From NCBI RefSeq assembly GCF_018687715.1, contig NC_056764.1:10358501-10422500 (forward strand): DNA of 64,000 nucleotides, given 5' to 3'. The stretch comes from Carya illinoinensis. Lineage: Eukaryota; Streptophyta; Magnoliopsida; Fagales; Juglandaceae. The position numbers and the translations under genes are program-made. This document shows positions 48,363 through 60,766 of this stretch, in pieces; within the stretch, counting starts at the first letter, position 1; the number at the start of each line of letters is the position of its first letter. Under the pieces are notes generated by a model that saw nothing but the letters and a program-made list of their open reading frames with translations, was not told the origin of the DNA and did not search any database.

Positions 48363-49212
48363 TCTACAAAGCTATTTTTGCTAATTGGTAAGCCACTTCA
48401 TTTCCCTCTCTATGCATAAAAGCCACAGACTAATGAGCTCTGGTTCTTATTATTTGCTTGCTGAGTAATGCTACATACAGTCATTTTTGTGTACTCCCTG
48501 CGCACTCCACTGATATGATTGGCTGGATTATTTTTTTTTAATACACAACCAATCATATCACTGGAGTGCACAAAGGAGTCCACAAAAATGACTGCACATA
48601 AAATTTTTGTTGCTTGATATCCTTAATGATCTACCCCATCCGTGATCGGTCATCCTCATCTTTAGACTTAACAGCCTCAATAGCTACTTTTGCATCACCA
48701 TAAAAAATGACTTCTCTAAAACTCAACTCAGTACACATCTCCATAGCCTTCTATAGAGCATTACATCATTAAGCCAGAAAGGGAGAGGTGACATAGTTTC
48801 TTAGAGCACACAACAAATCTAAGACATCTCCATTGCGGTCTCTGACGACAATTCCCACTCCCATTTTTTGCATCTTTGCATCAAAATTAGCTTTGCTTAT
48901 GCTGCCCTCTAGTTTTCTCCAATGGTATCTTCTCACATTCCAATCTCCTTTGCTTTGCCTTCCTTCCCTCTCCATGCATGCCAGATGGAATTCTTCTAAA
49001 CCTGCTATAGCAATATGTACAATCTTGCCAAGGCTAGCAAATTTGTTTTCAAAGATATAGTCATTCCTTTTGGACCATATTCTTCTTATTATCACTATAG
49101 CCACTTCTAATTTTGCTTTTGGTAATCTTCTGTACAATTCTATCCACATCTGTACAAACTCCACTTCACCAATTTTCCATTTGTTAACAAGGTTTGCATT
49201 TTCTACCCACAC
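48363..49212 (-). pseudogene. LINE RNase H domain, interrupted by a MITE
   Basis: The minus-strand frame from 49212 has WSKRNDYIFENKF, a linker, then the RNase H start ANFDAKMQKMGVGIVVRDRNG. It stops near 48769. In other frames similarity continues through ELSFREVIFYGDAKVAIEAV (about 48730-48670) and, beyond the MITE, SVAFMHREGNEVAYQLAKIA (about 48430-48370), the end of the domain. RNase H removes the RNA template strand during LINE copying. Several stops make it non-functional. Confidence 0.8.
48461..48609. mobile_element. Fold-back MITE of about 149 bp in the LINE RNase H region
   Basis: The element is almost one long inverted repeat: CAGTCATTTTTGTGTACTCC on the left pairs with the complement of GGAGTCCACAAAAATGACTG on the right, and GATATGATTGG pairs with CCAATCATATC, around a T8 loop. 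TTGCTTG flanks both ends (48454-48460 and 48610-48616), and removing the element with one copy restores the LINE frame. The 7- to 8-bp duplication suggests a hAT-type MITE. Similar TAATGCTACATACAGT starts occur near 10312 and 60383. Confidence 0.82.
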
Positions 49213-50213
49213 ATCAAAGGCCCCCCTTGCTTTTTTCTTTTGTTAATCAAGATAGTAGGCACTTCTCACTATAAACCTACCATTATTTGTGCAACCCCAT
49301 ATATGTTTATCCTCATTTCCCAATCTACTAATTGGATTAGTACAAATCTGCTGAGCCTCTTCCTCATTGAAGATTTCTTTACTAAATCTTCTTTCCATAT
49401 TTTCCTCCCCTCATCAATTAGCTCACACACTTTTTATTCATTATTTAGAGCTCTTATTGGTGATTGAACCCTATATGTGGTAGGTGTTCGCAACCACTTT
49501 TGACCCCAGATTTTTATTTTCTATCCCTTCTCACTATCCATACTAACCCATCTTTCAGTAACCCCATTACATACCAAATGCTTATCCGTATGAGCGAGGG
49601 GGAATTCCCAAGTTTGGCATCAATAAACTAGGCATTTTTTAAGTATTTTCTTTGTATATCCTAACAGCAAGTGAATGGGGTTCTTGCAGCATTCTTTACC
49701 CTTGCTTAGCTAATATAGCTTTATTAAAACTCTCAATATGTTGTGCAATATGTGGCAATTATGATGAATAGTATGGAAAATAAAAGAGAGAGAAAGCAAG
49801 AAAAGCACCTAGATTTAACGTTGTGTGATAGTATGCCTACATCCATAAAAGCGAGCAGCAGCTAAATTTCACTATGTCAAATTAGGGTTATATCATATGT
49901 ATTTATATTAACCCTAGTCATATAGAGGTATTAGAAAATGCCTCTAATAGCCTTGTAATTTACCTGCCCCCACACCCCCAACCTATTAATCATCCCAGCC
50001 AATAAAATAATAAATTACAAGCCCAAAAGTCCCCTCGCTCCACTCCACTCCACTTACGACATCAGCCTGCTTTCTCTGTACATATGTTCCACTCAATAGA
50101 GCCACATATTACAACACAATATCTCTGTATCCCATACCACCCTTTGCCTTTGTAGTCCCTATTTTGGCCCAACTCCTCCACTAAATCCCTCTGTCTTTTT
50201 GGTTTTGACTCCA

Positions 50214-51009
50214 CTAGAACCTTGCAATCATTGCCTTAATATCTCCACATAACTTCTTAGGTAATTTAAAAACGCTCATTGAATATCTAGTAATTGCTTG
50301 TAACACTGACTTAATAGGAATTTCTTTACCAGGTTTTGAAATGAATTTATTCTTCCAGTTTTGGATCTTCTGCCACACCCTCTCCTTAATGCTTCTAAAG
50401 GTATTATATTTCAATTGTCCAACAACCACAAGAAGGCCCAGATACCTTTCATAACTATTACACACTACTGCTCTAGCCTCATTGAAGATTTGGTGTCTTA
50501 TCTCTTATGTTGGAACTAAAAAAGATGGAAGCCTTTTGTTTATTAAGCGTCTGCCCAGAGGCTCGGTCATGCACACCAAGAATTGAAGAGATCTTTTTCC
50601 ACTCTTCCATCTCTGCTCTGCAGAATATCATACAATCATCAACAAATAAAATATGGTTTATCCTAGTTCCACCCCTAAACACTGCAGTCCCCCTTATATT
50701 ACCATTCTTCTATAATTTTACTAGAAGTTGGCTAAGTCCTTCAACACAAATTATGATCAGGTAAGGGGATAGAGGGTCCCCTCATCTCATAACCTTTGAA
50801 GGTATAATTTTCTTTCATGTCTTACCATTAACCAGGACTGAATAACTCATTGGTGACACATACTTCATGATCAAATAGATTATCTTCTCCCTAAAACCCA
50901 ACCTTCTCAGCATAGCTTGTAAAAAAGGCCACTCGACTTTATCATAGACTTTAGACATATCTAGTTTCATGGCCATGTTTTCATTTCTACCTTTATTAAT
51001 TAGTTGCAA
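50214..51009 (-). pseudogene. LINE reverse transcriptase fragment
   Basis: The blocks are AMKLDMSKVYDKVEWPFLQA (51009 frame), then INHILFVDDCMIFCRAEMEE (50682 frame), where the usual catalytic (F/Y)ADD reads FVDD, then YLGLLVVVGQLKYNTF and WKNKFISKPGKEIPIKSVLQ (50465 frame). These are RT motifs of plant L1 elements in three separate frames, so there are at least two frameshifts or stops. Confidence 0.82.
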
Positions 51010-51027
51010 AACATAAAACTAATTAAT

Positions 51028-52256
51028 GTTTTGTCAGTTGTATGGAAGCACACATCGTAATATATAATTCTCTTATTGGAAAAAGAGTTTAGCAAATGAA
51101 ATAAGGTCTAGCTTAATAGAAGCTTATTGCCAAAAATAAAAGGAAGAGAAAAGATAAGGAATGTTGACCGATAAAGGTGACATAAGGCAAGTATGAATTA
51201 GCTACTTTGGAGAAGGAATGAGACCTCTACAAGGAAAGACTTCTCTACCATCTTGGGGACTCTCTCTTCATAAAGGAGGCATATTATTTAATCTCTCTAG
51301 AACCTTATTTTCTAATTTATTGTATTGAGAGCTATAGAAGGCCCATAGATTTCACCCTAGAACCATAAAGTCACCCAATATAGTGAATTTCACTCCCAAA
51401 CTATGCGTGAACATAGACTTTTATGTCAAACCATATAAATTACTGTGTATTTCTCTTTATTTATAGTTTATGTACTTTTTTTATCGTTTATTTTATGGAT
51501 GAGCATCCAAGTTCCTACTAACATCCAAGCCATCATTGTTGACCATTCAATTGTATTGTTGAGTTCCGACAAACCCCTTCGGAAAAATGTATTAACAAGA
51601 GGTATACATTTAAAATTCTGAAGTACTTTTGTTAACATGTTAAGACATTCTTAGACATGATGATCTCCCACAATGTTGTATATATGTACCATCCATATAT
51701 GGATCAACTTACTCAAACAAGAATATCGATCAACATATATAAGATCAAGATCGGAGCTAGCTAGAGATGTACGTACATACGTATTTATTAATTGACTTGA
51801 TTTTAATTCCCATGCTTATATGTCTCGAATCGATTGCCAATTTGCCATGCATGGTGTTTCCCATGTACACTCGATTCCATACTATATATTTTATAGAAAG
51901 TGACATGCAATATTCTCTACCCACTCTTGGAGAAAAGGCAGTAGTACCATGTCATGTCGACATGCATGATTATAATTAAACAGCGATATCACTAGAAATG
52001 ATGGGTACGTCGAGTTGAGTAGAGAAGACGTATACTCATAATCATGAAGGACATTATTAAGTACTATACATATGTCGGCAACTGCTTCTACATATGAATT
52101 ATATTATTTATATGTTGTCATGTAAATACGTTATATATTTATAGTAGAATTCATTTATAAAAAATCAAAATATTAATTGTTAGGTACGGTAGTATGCATT
52201 ACAGGTGAGGAAAGACCATTGGGCGATTAAAGAGACGTTCTTGAGGAGGTCAATAT
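51028..52256. other. Intergenic spacer
   Basis: I find no recognisable gene. The 70-codon frame at 51767-51979 has no support. Confidence 0.5.
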
Positions 52257-52884
52257 TAGGGATGTAATCGGTTCGACTCAGTCTGATTTTGGATATATTT
52301 AAGAACCAAACCGATATATTCCGGTTTAAAATTTGAAGAACCGATTCCGTATCCGTTACACCCATAAACTGGTACTTTCGATTTTACCAATTCCGTTCCG
52401 ATTTTTTCGATATATTATATGGTATATTATAGTATATAATAATATAGTGATAATATATTGTAGTATATTATAATATATATTATAATTGAATTATAGACTA
52501 TAGTGATATATTATAGTATATTATAACATACAGTAATATAGTATTAATATAACTATTAATACAATAGACTATATATAATGATATAGGATTTTAAAATTTA
52601 ATATTATATTAATTAGTAATTAATTATCATATAATACAAAATTATTTTATATATAATTATATATATTATATATAAAAATTATATATAATATAAAAAAATA
52701 GATAAAAAATATTTTATACAATATAAAAAATTAAAATATATATATATGAACCAGTCTGGTATTAGAAAAAAGAAAATCGAAATCAAACCGATTTTGACTG
52801 GTTTTGAGAAAAATGAAACCGGCACCAAACCAAACCCACTAGTTCCGTCTGGTTTACCGGTTCATCCGTTTTTTTTCACCCCTA
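52257..52884. mobile_element. hAT-like MITE, 628 bp
   Basis: The ends TAGGGATGTAATCGGTTCG (from 52257) and CATCCGTTTTTTTTCACCCCTA (to 52884) plus subterminal AACCGAT/ATCGGTT words on both sides fit the TAGGGGTG class of hAT MITEs. The interior is almost pure A/T. The flanking octamers GTCAATAT and AAGATCAC do not match, so the class is by termini only. Confidence 0.55.
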
Positions 52885-52959
52885 AAGATCACATGATACA
52901 AGGTGAGGTAGGGTTGAAACTATCGAACGAGGTTTCAAGTTTCGTGTAATTATATATCC

Positions 52960-54198
52960 ATACATAGATTTTGATAATAACAAATAAATTCAAAGAATAA
53001 ATAAGTCTCAAACTTAAGTTATCTACACAATGGAGTCAAGCACATCAAGGAACTAAGCATGAGCAAGAAGGAAACAAGTTCACATTAAAATCATAGAGTA
53101 ATGTTGTAAATCTCTTAAAAATTTAAAATTAGAATCAAGGCTCAAAATTAATATTTTATCATAAAGTATTAAAATATATTTTCCATATGTGCATGAATAT
53201 TTTAAAAATTAAATTTGAAAATTTTGAAAGATGATTGATTGTCATCTTTCAAATGTGCATGACATGCTGAAATGTTTGAACTTTGAAAATATTAAAGATG
53301 ATTGATTGTCATCTTTCACATGTGCATACTTTATTTAAATTTTTTCAAAAGTGATTGATGCTCTTTTTGACTTATGCAAAAGGTAGATAATTTTGTTTGA
53401 AAATTTTGAAAAGTAAAGTGTGCTCCTTTTGTCATATGCAAAAAGTAAAAAGATTAGATTTGAAATTTTTGAAAAGTAAAGTGTATTCCTTTTTTTATAT
53501 GTAAAAAATAAAAAGATTAGGTTTGAAATTATTGAAAAGTGAATGATGTTGTGTTTGACATGTGAATCTTTTTAAATTTGAATATGAAGTCTCATATGCC
53601 TATAAATAGATCATTTGAAAACTTCACATTTACAACACCAAGAACATATAACATTCATTCAAAGTTTTCATTCTCTCTTCTCTAAGTATTGAGCCTTAAT
53701 CCTTGTTCATTTTGAGAGATATATAATTTGCGATGTATTATTCTTATTTCACTCATTGAGGAGTGTTTTCTGATAACCTACCCACTATCAGCTCTTATAT
53801 CAGTAAAAGGGTGTGTATAACCCTTATGCGTGTAGAAAGTATTCTGCACAGGGAATAATTGAATCACTATGTGTAAGGTGATTGCAAGTGTAGAGGGTGT
53901 TCTACACGGATCCTTTGTAGCGGTGTTGTTCAAAGGTGTAATAGATTTCTATCTCCACCTGAAATAGGTTGAATAGTGAATTTGGAAATCCTCAAGGGAT
54001 AGCTTGAGGCGAGGACGTAGGCAGTGGGGCCGAACCTCATTAACATACTGAATTTGCTTCTCTTTTATCCTTACTGTTTATATTTATTGTTGTTTCATAT
54101 TTTGTTTATATTTTATATTGTATATTTGATTTATAATTGTTATTTTTTTAAATACAACTCAATTCACTCCCCTCTTATATTAGTCATCTAGACAACAA
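52960..54198 (+). mobile_element. Probable copia solo LTR (SIRE/Maximus-like)
   Basis: The beginning ATTTTGATAATAACAAATAA and the far end, with GGACGTAGGCAGTGGGGCCGAACC (split here as GGACGTAGGCAGTGGGG, then CCGAACCTC) followed by CAATTCACTCCCCTCTTATA, are typical of long copia SIRE/Maximus LTRs as I know them. No gag-pol is near, so it would be a solo LTR or LTR fragment. No 5-bp duplication could be fixed, and both boundaries are approximate. The left half has degenerate hairpin repeats (about 53220-53560). Confidence 0.55.
53220..53560. repeat. Degenerate hairpin repeats
   Basis: TGAAAGATGATTGATTGTCA followed by TCTTTCA occurs at about 53226 and, slightly altered, at about 53288: TGAAAGATGA pairs with TCATCTTTCA. 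Five or six diverged copies of the surrounding 60-bp phrase (TTTGAAAATTTTGAAAAG, TTTGACATATGCAAAA) follow to 53560. Confidence 0.75.
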
Positions 54199-57080
54199 AA
54201 ACTAAGTAACACACATGGTTTGGAGATCATATGACAATGCAATGCATAGCGGCATGCAGGGAATCTTACCCAACGAGATTTACCTCCAGAGAAGTTGACA
54301 CCTATAGAACAGGTGCCGCAAAGATAACCATGCCCGCGGGACACTATCATCTCCAATATCATATTCATAAGAAAAAATATTTCACCATCTATAAATACAA
54401 CCAAATGTACGTATTGCGAAATTATTAGATAGATTGATCAAGAGATTCTAACTTCTCTTTAACTTAATCATCATTCCATTGTAACCATCAATATCATCCA
54501 GAGGTTGTTTCTCTGCTTGCATGTGGCTGTAAGAAGCGTTGCAGGCACCGCTGTGAAATAATTCTTTATATTTAACTAATGTGGTAGAATTCTATCACAG
54601 AAAGTTCTTAACCAGCCTCGCCAAGACAAATTAAGAATGCCTTCCTTTCATGCCATTGTATTATAGTCTACAAGACTACGAGATAAACGAGACATGACAA
54701 AAACACAAGTGTTAGTAATTATTAAGTTATTGGACTAGTACAACCATGGATATTGGATGGGGGAATTAATGCTTCCGAAAACTCGTTGTTGGCAATGGCG
54801 CCATGCATCCATCATTTTCAGATTCATGAAGCTGCTTTAATCAATGGTCACTACATTTTTTAGATAAAGTTGATAAACCCAATACGAGGAATTGCTTGTA
54901 TTAGAAGGAAGAGTATATGATGTTTGCTAACATACATGTTTTTCATCGATATAAATGCATGTAGTTGTAACCACCGGCAAATGCTTTTGGTTAGAAAACT
55001 TGTAATCGCCGAAACTTCTAATTAATAGTATGATTGAAGTTACAAATAATGTACGTGAATCTCAAGCTTTGAACCCTTTCATTAGTAACGTGCAATTGTG
55101 AATTACAAATTTACAGGCCTACCTTGGTTACTCAAATGTGCACACACTTTTAGATACAAGACTGAAATTTAAGATTAAAGAACACTCCAAAATCATGAAG
55201 AAAATGCAATGCATGACCTTTAATAGTTTAGGTATCACATTATATATAAATTAAAATTAGATATGATTTTTGAGGAGCAAGATGAATTTTTACTAAAATG
55301 AATTAAAAGAAAGAGAGAAAGTTATTAGAATTAAGGAGATGAGAATGGGTGAGTAGAGGGAGAGGTAACTTTGAATGGTAATTCCATAGTTTCTTGTTGC
55401 TCTTTTCTTTTCATTTCTTTCAATCCATAATTATTTGTTACTTACTTGTCTCATCTCATTTCTGTTTTTACTTCTTTTAATTAAACTTTGAATCCTTCAT
55501 CCATTACCATCATTCTATTCCTTGATCGCCGCTCTCTTTCTTCCTTTTTTTTCCCTCTTAATTATTCACTCTTTCTCAACATTTTACCAATTTTGAGTAG
55601 TTAGATATGTCGTATTCTACTCACCACAATTGCTCATCACCTTCACGCACCGTTTTAATGCAAATGATTATGAGATAGTGTCGTGTTTACGAGCGGCAGA
55701 TGATCGCATAGATAGATGATCAATGACCAGTGTTGGTGCCCATTTGTTGCCTAAGATCAACAAACTCCATGTATCCTATGAATTAACGGTTGGGGGACCT
55801 CAGTATGAAAATATTGAAAGGGAGTTTCTCATCAAACAGCTCTAATTAGGCTCTAACTCAATACATTTCATTACAACACTATTTATTACAAAGAAATATT
55901 TTAATCACAAAAATATATATATAATTAAATTTACAGAATGACATGATTTAATATAATAGATCAGATTATAAAATCCTCATTATCGTAAAATAAATTTAAC
56001 TGATAATAGAAAATCACATCACATAATAAATCACATAACAGAATAAAGAGTTTTGTTATGTACAAATAAAATTAAATACTAATCTGCCTATACTGATTCT
56101 TTTATATTCAAATTTTAAATTAATATTATTTTAATTAAATATATTTTTTAATTAATTATATTATATTAATATACATATTAATAAGAATTAGCCTTTCAAC
56201 TAAATTTTATCCGGAATAAATCCTATACAATTCTTTTGTATTTGTATAACTTCGAGGAACCCATTCATTTAAATAAAAAACATCAGTTTTGGCGGTCCAA
56301 ATCATTGAATGTTTATGTTTAATTTGACGTTGTGTCGATCGTACTAGATTAGATTAGCTGTTGCCGTTGGGGCAATAAAAAAAATTGCAGGCCGTTTACG
56401 GAGGAGGAAGAGAGTAAGAAAATCCCTCTTAAGCCCCTCAACTAACACGAGAGAGGGCCCCACAATGGTGTGCTTTCTCTAATGTTTATATGGACACTTC
56501 AACCAGACACTGCTGCAGTCTGCAGTTCCCTCGTGATCTGACCAGCCTCAACAGTATCAGACCCCCTGAATTCCATTACAACCTGTCAACATCACATGTG
56601 GGGTATTTTTGGGCTTTCCCTTTTTAGATTCTTTTTATTCTAAAACATATCTTTTTCTTTTATAAATCAAGAGATATAACTGAGATTCTTTTATAATTAA
56701 CTATAGAGAAAAATTAATACATCAAGATTTGTTATTATTATAAAAAACAACTTTCTTAATGTTAACCTAAACATTAATATAATAAAATTCACATCTATAT
56801 TTTTAAATATTATTTATAAGATCTTAGGGTATATAAACTTGTAGAGAAAATATGAAATTTATGTAAATCTATTTAAATAATAATTTTTTTAAATATATAT
56901 ATATATATATATGTCTTGTTATGCCCAACTAACGCAAAACAAAAGCCGCCTAATTCTATTTAAAATAAAGAAAAAAAAATACTGAATCCAACCACGTTCT
57001 CGAATGGCAAGTGGTCTGATCCGTCACCGCTGACCAATCCGAAACCAGACCCTCTTCTTCCCCTCGTAACCTTTTGACTC
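54199..57080. other. Intergenic region upstream of the PBL19-like gene
   Basis: I see no gene. It is AT-rich with MITE-like stretches (about 55880-56240 and 56690-56910) and an (AT)n run at 56893-56912. Its last few hundred bases presumably hold the promoter of the kinase at 57145. Confidence 0.5.
57074..57079 (+). promoter_or_regulatory. Possible W-box in the PBL19-like promoter
   Basis: TTGACT lies 66-71 bp before the start codon and just upstream of the possible TATA box. W-boxes bind WRKY factors and would suit an immune kinase, but a 6-base motif occurs often by chance. Confidence 0.25.
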
Positions 57081-57086
57081 TTTCTC

Positions 57087-57094
57087 GATATAAG
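57087..57094 (+). promoter_or_regulatory. Possible TATA box of the PBL19-like gene
   Basis: GATATAAG lies about 51-58 bp before the ATG, which would imply a short leader of about 20-30 nt. Confidence 0.4.
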
Positions 57095-57144
57095 CGCCCT
57101 CTGCGATTCCTAAAGTACCATCGTCTGGATTTCACCCAAAACTC

Positions 57145-59760
57145 ATGAAGTGCTTCCACTTCACCAACGGCGAAGAGAGGCGTGACGACGGCGACGACGA
57201 CAACTCCGGCGTATATGGCGTCGTTTCCCGGGCCGCGTCCAAGGTATCTTGGGCCCGCTCTCTCAGCGTCGCTTCAACGTCCAGCACGCTCGACAACAGG
57301 CGCTCCGAGTTCGACCTCTCCGATCACAGGGACTTCTCCGACTCGGCTGGCTTCCTCGACTTCCTGACTCAGCGGCGATCCAACGATCTTCGCGTGTTCA
57401 CCTTCTCCGAGCTTAAATCCGCCACCAGAAGCTTCAGCAGGGCGTTGCTGATTGGGGAGGGAGGGTTTGGGTGCGTTTACAGAGGAGTCGTTACGGTTCC
57501 TGGCGACGGGACTGATGCTCCGGGTTCGAAAATGGAGGTTGCGATCAAGCAGTTGAATCGTAATGGTCTCCAGGCATGCTCCCCCTCTTCCTTTCTTATG
57601 CATGGAGTATGCAGACATTTTTCATGGATGATTTTGATGATGATTTTGAATGCCTGTAAGAGGAAAATTTGGATATTAATTCTTTATTTTTATTAGATGG
57701 GTTAGTTCGGTTTGTCGTTATGCCATGGTTGTAATACAAAACGAGGGTGTTAGCCACTAAAGTTGTGTATACGGTCGAGTCGTAATTTAGAAGAATATAA
57801 CTGATAAAACAAAGCTTTACCTCAGCTACATAGGATTAGCCACATTGATATGCTTGCTGCGCGGTGGTAATCCGATTTCTACCATTCACGGTTTACTTTG
57901 TAAAGTTGAAGAATTGCTGCTTATCGCCTAAAGATATGATCTGGCTTGTTTGTCAAAGAAACAGTATGATTTGTCGTATTTTGAGAGTAGAAACCCTTGT
58001 ATCGGTGCTGCTTGCTATTAGAAATAATGAGATAATTAAGAATGAAAATTTTCTCCGAGGATCATTACAAGCCCCTGGAAACCTGTAGTAAACAAGATTT
58101 GATCCTCTAAGGACTAAGGTCATCTTATTGTACTTTGCTCTTTTGTGTTCAAGTATTCAGGGGCATAAGGAATGGATTAATGAAGTGAACTTTCTGGGTG
58201 TGGTCAAGCACCCAAATCTCGTCAAGTTAGTGGGATATTGTGCAGAAGATGATGAGAGAGGGATTCAGAGACTTCTTGTCTATGAGCTTATGCGTGAAAA
58301 AAGCTTGGAGGACCATCTATTGGCTCGAGTACCTTCTCCTCTACCATGGATTACAAGGTTAAAAATTGCTCAGGATGCAGCCCGTGGTTTGGCGTACCTT
58401 CATGAAGAAATGGATTTTCAGGTACATTATTCTTCGACACTTAGGAACATTGCAATCATGATCTATAAGTGTGTAAAAGCAAGCAAGGGTTCTTGTTTAC
58501 TTGTACCTCTTTCCCTAGTTTTGCCCAAAATTTCTTTGTCTCGAGTAATTGCATGAATGTCCCTTTATTCTAGACCAAGAATGCATAAATTGAGTGCAAA
58601 AGCTTGAACAAACTCATCATCATGGCTTTTTTGCTACTTATTTTTACTGAGATTTACCTGCCTTACATTTGCATTATATTTGCAGAAAAAATGAAAAGGT
58701 GGATGATGATACACATATCTTTTACTTTTTGAAAGGAAAAAAAAAAAAGGGCTGCAGCCTGATTTTCTGGTGACTATTTACTTTTTCACATTAATGCTGG
58801 TCCACGTGATTTTGATATATTCCGTAATTGATGCAGCTAATATTTCGAGATTTCAAAACGTCAAACATTCTGCTAGACGAGGATTTCAATGCCAAGCTCT
58901 CGGACTTTGGACTGGCTAGGCAGGGACCTTGTGAAGGACTAAGCCACGTTTCAACAACAGTAAGTTTTTGGGTGCAAATTCAATGGATTATCTTTTTACG
59001 ATTATCAGAACTCTTCACCATCTATAAAAGATGATTCTGTGTGAGGTTTGGAGCTTATGTGAATCTACCGATTGCCACTACTTTGAATTGTGGGCTTTAA
59101 GTAACTGTTGTGCACATAATCAACTCAGATATGTTGAACATATTCTTACTTGCCATTTTTCTTTATAAGGTTGTAGGGACAGTAGGTTATGCCGCTCCAG
59201 AGTATGTTCAGACCGGCAGGCTTACTGCTAAAAGTGATGTTTGGAGCTTTGGGGTGGTAGTCTATGAGCTTATCACGGGGAGACGAGCAGTGGAAAGAAA
59301 CCTTCCCCGAAGCGAGCAGAAACTGTTGGAATGGGTAAGACCCTACGTGTCAGACTCGAAGAAATTTCACCTTATTGTAGACCCTCGAATTGAAGGACAG
59401 TATTGCATTAAATCAGCTCAGAAACTTGCATCTCTGGCAAACAAGTGTCTGATGAAGCAGCCAAAGTGCCGTCCTAAAATGAGTGAGGTGGTTGAGATAC
59501 TGGGAAACATCATTAGTGAGACGATATCTCGAGATGAAGATCTCCCTCAGCTTGTCAATGGAAATGAAGAATTTAGGGAAGAAATCACGGGGGAGATCGA
59601 GACCGAGCCCGAGCCCGAGCCCCAGCCTGTGACCACTAAGCAGGGGAACAATTATCTGAAGAAGGTTTTTGACATTAGAGAAATGGTCAACTTGAAAAAC
59701 AAATCATTTAGTAAATTAGATTGGAGAAATTGGACACCTGGATTGGTAAGAACTTGGTGA
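57145..59760 (+). CDS. PBL19: Receptor-like cytoplasmic kinase, PBL19/PCRK1-like (RLCK VII)
   Basis: Four phase-0 exons (57145-57573, 58161-58421, 58837-58959, 59170-59760) give 467 aa. The N-terminus MKCFHF lacks Gly2 but has Cys3, so palmitoylation rather than myristoylation could tether it to the plasma membrane. A Ser/Asp-rich linker (residues 15-80) precedes the kinase domain: glycine loop IGEGGFG (103-109), VAIK lysine 135, alpha-C Glu151, catalytic IFRDFKTSN (Asp235; Phe instead of His before RD, as is usual in this family), DFG 253-255, AAPEY 279-283. All catalytic residues are present. The C-tail is acidic ([10 protein letters not shown]). RLCK-VII kinases relay pattern- and chitin-receptor signals to MAPK cascades and the ROS burst. 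The start is fixed by the family's MKCF beginning. Intron 1 has the donor GC rather than GT (57574). It could be PCRK1/2 rather than PBL19. The gene looks intact. Confidence 0.92.
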
Positions 59761-60714
59761 TAAGTAGTCAGCCTCTACTCGTCAATTCTGGGATGGACAG
59801 TAGATGTAGATATGTCTGCGAATCCTGGAAACATATGGAGTTTATGCTTTCTCTTCCCTCTTGCTTGGATTATAGTTGTAAATATTGCTTGTAAGGAAAG
59901 CTGCATTTGTGAAGCATCCTTTTTTATTATATCAGAATATGCCGGGGCCTAAGTTATTTTTCTTCATCATCTGTTTCTGCCTTAGATTTGGCATGAATGA
60001 ATATGCTGTCTAAACGCATTTTGACTGTGGAAAGAAATGGCCTAATTTTTCATTTTGGAGGTGCTAAGCAATGCAACAGAACTCCAAATTTCAAAGAACA
60101 CCACCCCTTCCGGTTTACAGGCATAATTTGAATTTGATGTAGAAGTCCTAAAGTGGATGTATGAGGTTGGGCTTTGTCAATGGCTTTCAAATTTTTCGAC
60201 TCCATAACCCTACCAAATTCGTCCTAACATTAATTATGACAGACTAAGATTTCTTATAATTTTTCAGTCTAAATATCTTCAACAATCATATAGACAACTT
60301 GAAGAGGTTTTTGGTGGACATGTGGGGTTCATAGAAATGACAGCGCCCGGTGTGTTGGACCATAACCGATAAGAATGGGAATGCTATATACAGTTTTGGA
60401 CTATTTAGTCTTCGTGTATTTAATTTGAAAAAAATAAGAGCTATCATTAGTAATTTTTTTAATGTGAACCTTAGATATATCCACTTTTTATAAAAAAAAA
60501 AGTAGGTGGAGACTGAACACTTCAAAACTACAAATATCATTTTTTGATAAAAATAAATGTTGGAATGGCATGTAGATAGACGGGCTGTGTTAATAGTGTT
60601 TCCTTCCGGCCTGCAATAGATGCATTCTTGTTTAGGTTGTCTCAAAATACATGTAAATTATAAGAAAATTTTGAGAGTGCTATTTGATATCTTCCATATT
60701 GAATCAATGTTAAA

Positions 60715-60766
<52 letters not shown>

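Larger units (their letters stand above)
48250..51027 (-). mobile_element. 5'-truncated L1-type LINE, inactive
   Basis: On the minus strand RT (51009-50214), a cysteine-rich linker region (about 49700-49240) and RNase H (49212-48363) follow in L1 order. A poly(A) tail (plus-strand T11 at 48250-48260) closes the 3' end. The 5' end is lost: RT starts at the KLDMSKVYDKVEW block, with no endonuclease or early RT blocks, the usual outcome of incomplete target-primed reverse transcription. TAATTAAT occurs near both ends (48238-48245, 51020-51027) as a possible but weak target duplication. A copia-LTR-like fragment may lie at about 49740-50110, because the L1 coding similarity is interrupted there. 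Confidence 0.82.

Noticed and set aside
52257..52884. Firm hAT assignment for the MITE at 52.3-52.9 kb
   Set aside because: The termini fit but the flanking octamers do not match, so I kept only moderate confidence.
57574..57696. Reading exon 1 of the PBL19-like gene straight on to a stop at 57696
   Set aside because: This is intron read-through; the conserved kinase continues at 58161 in phase 0.
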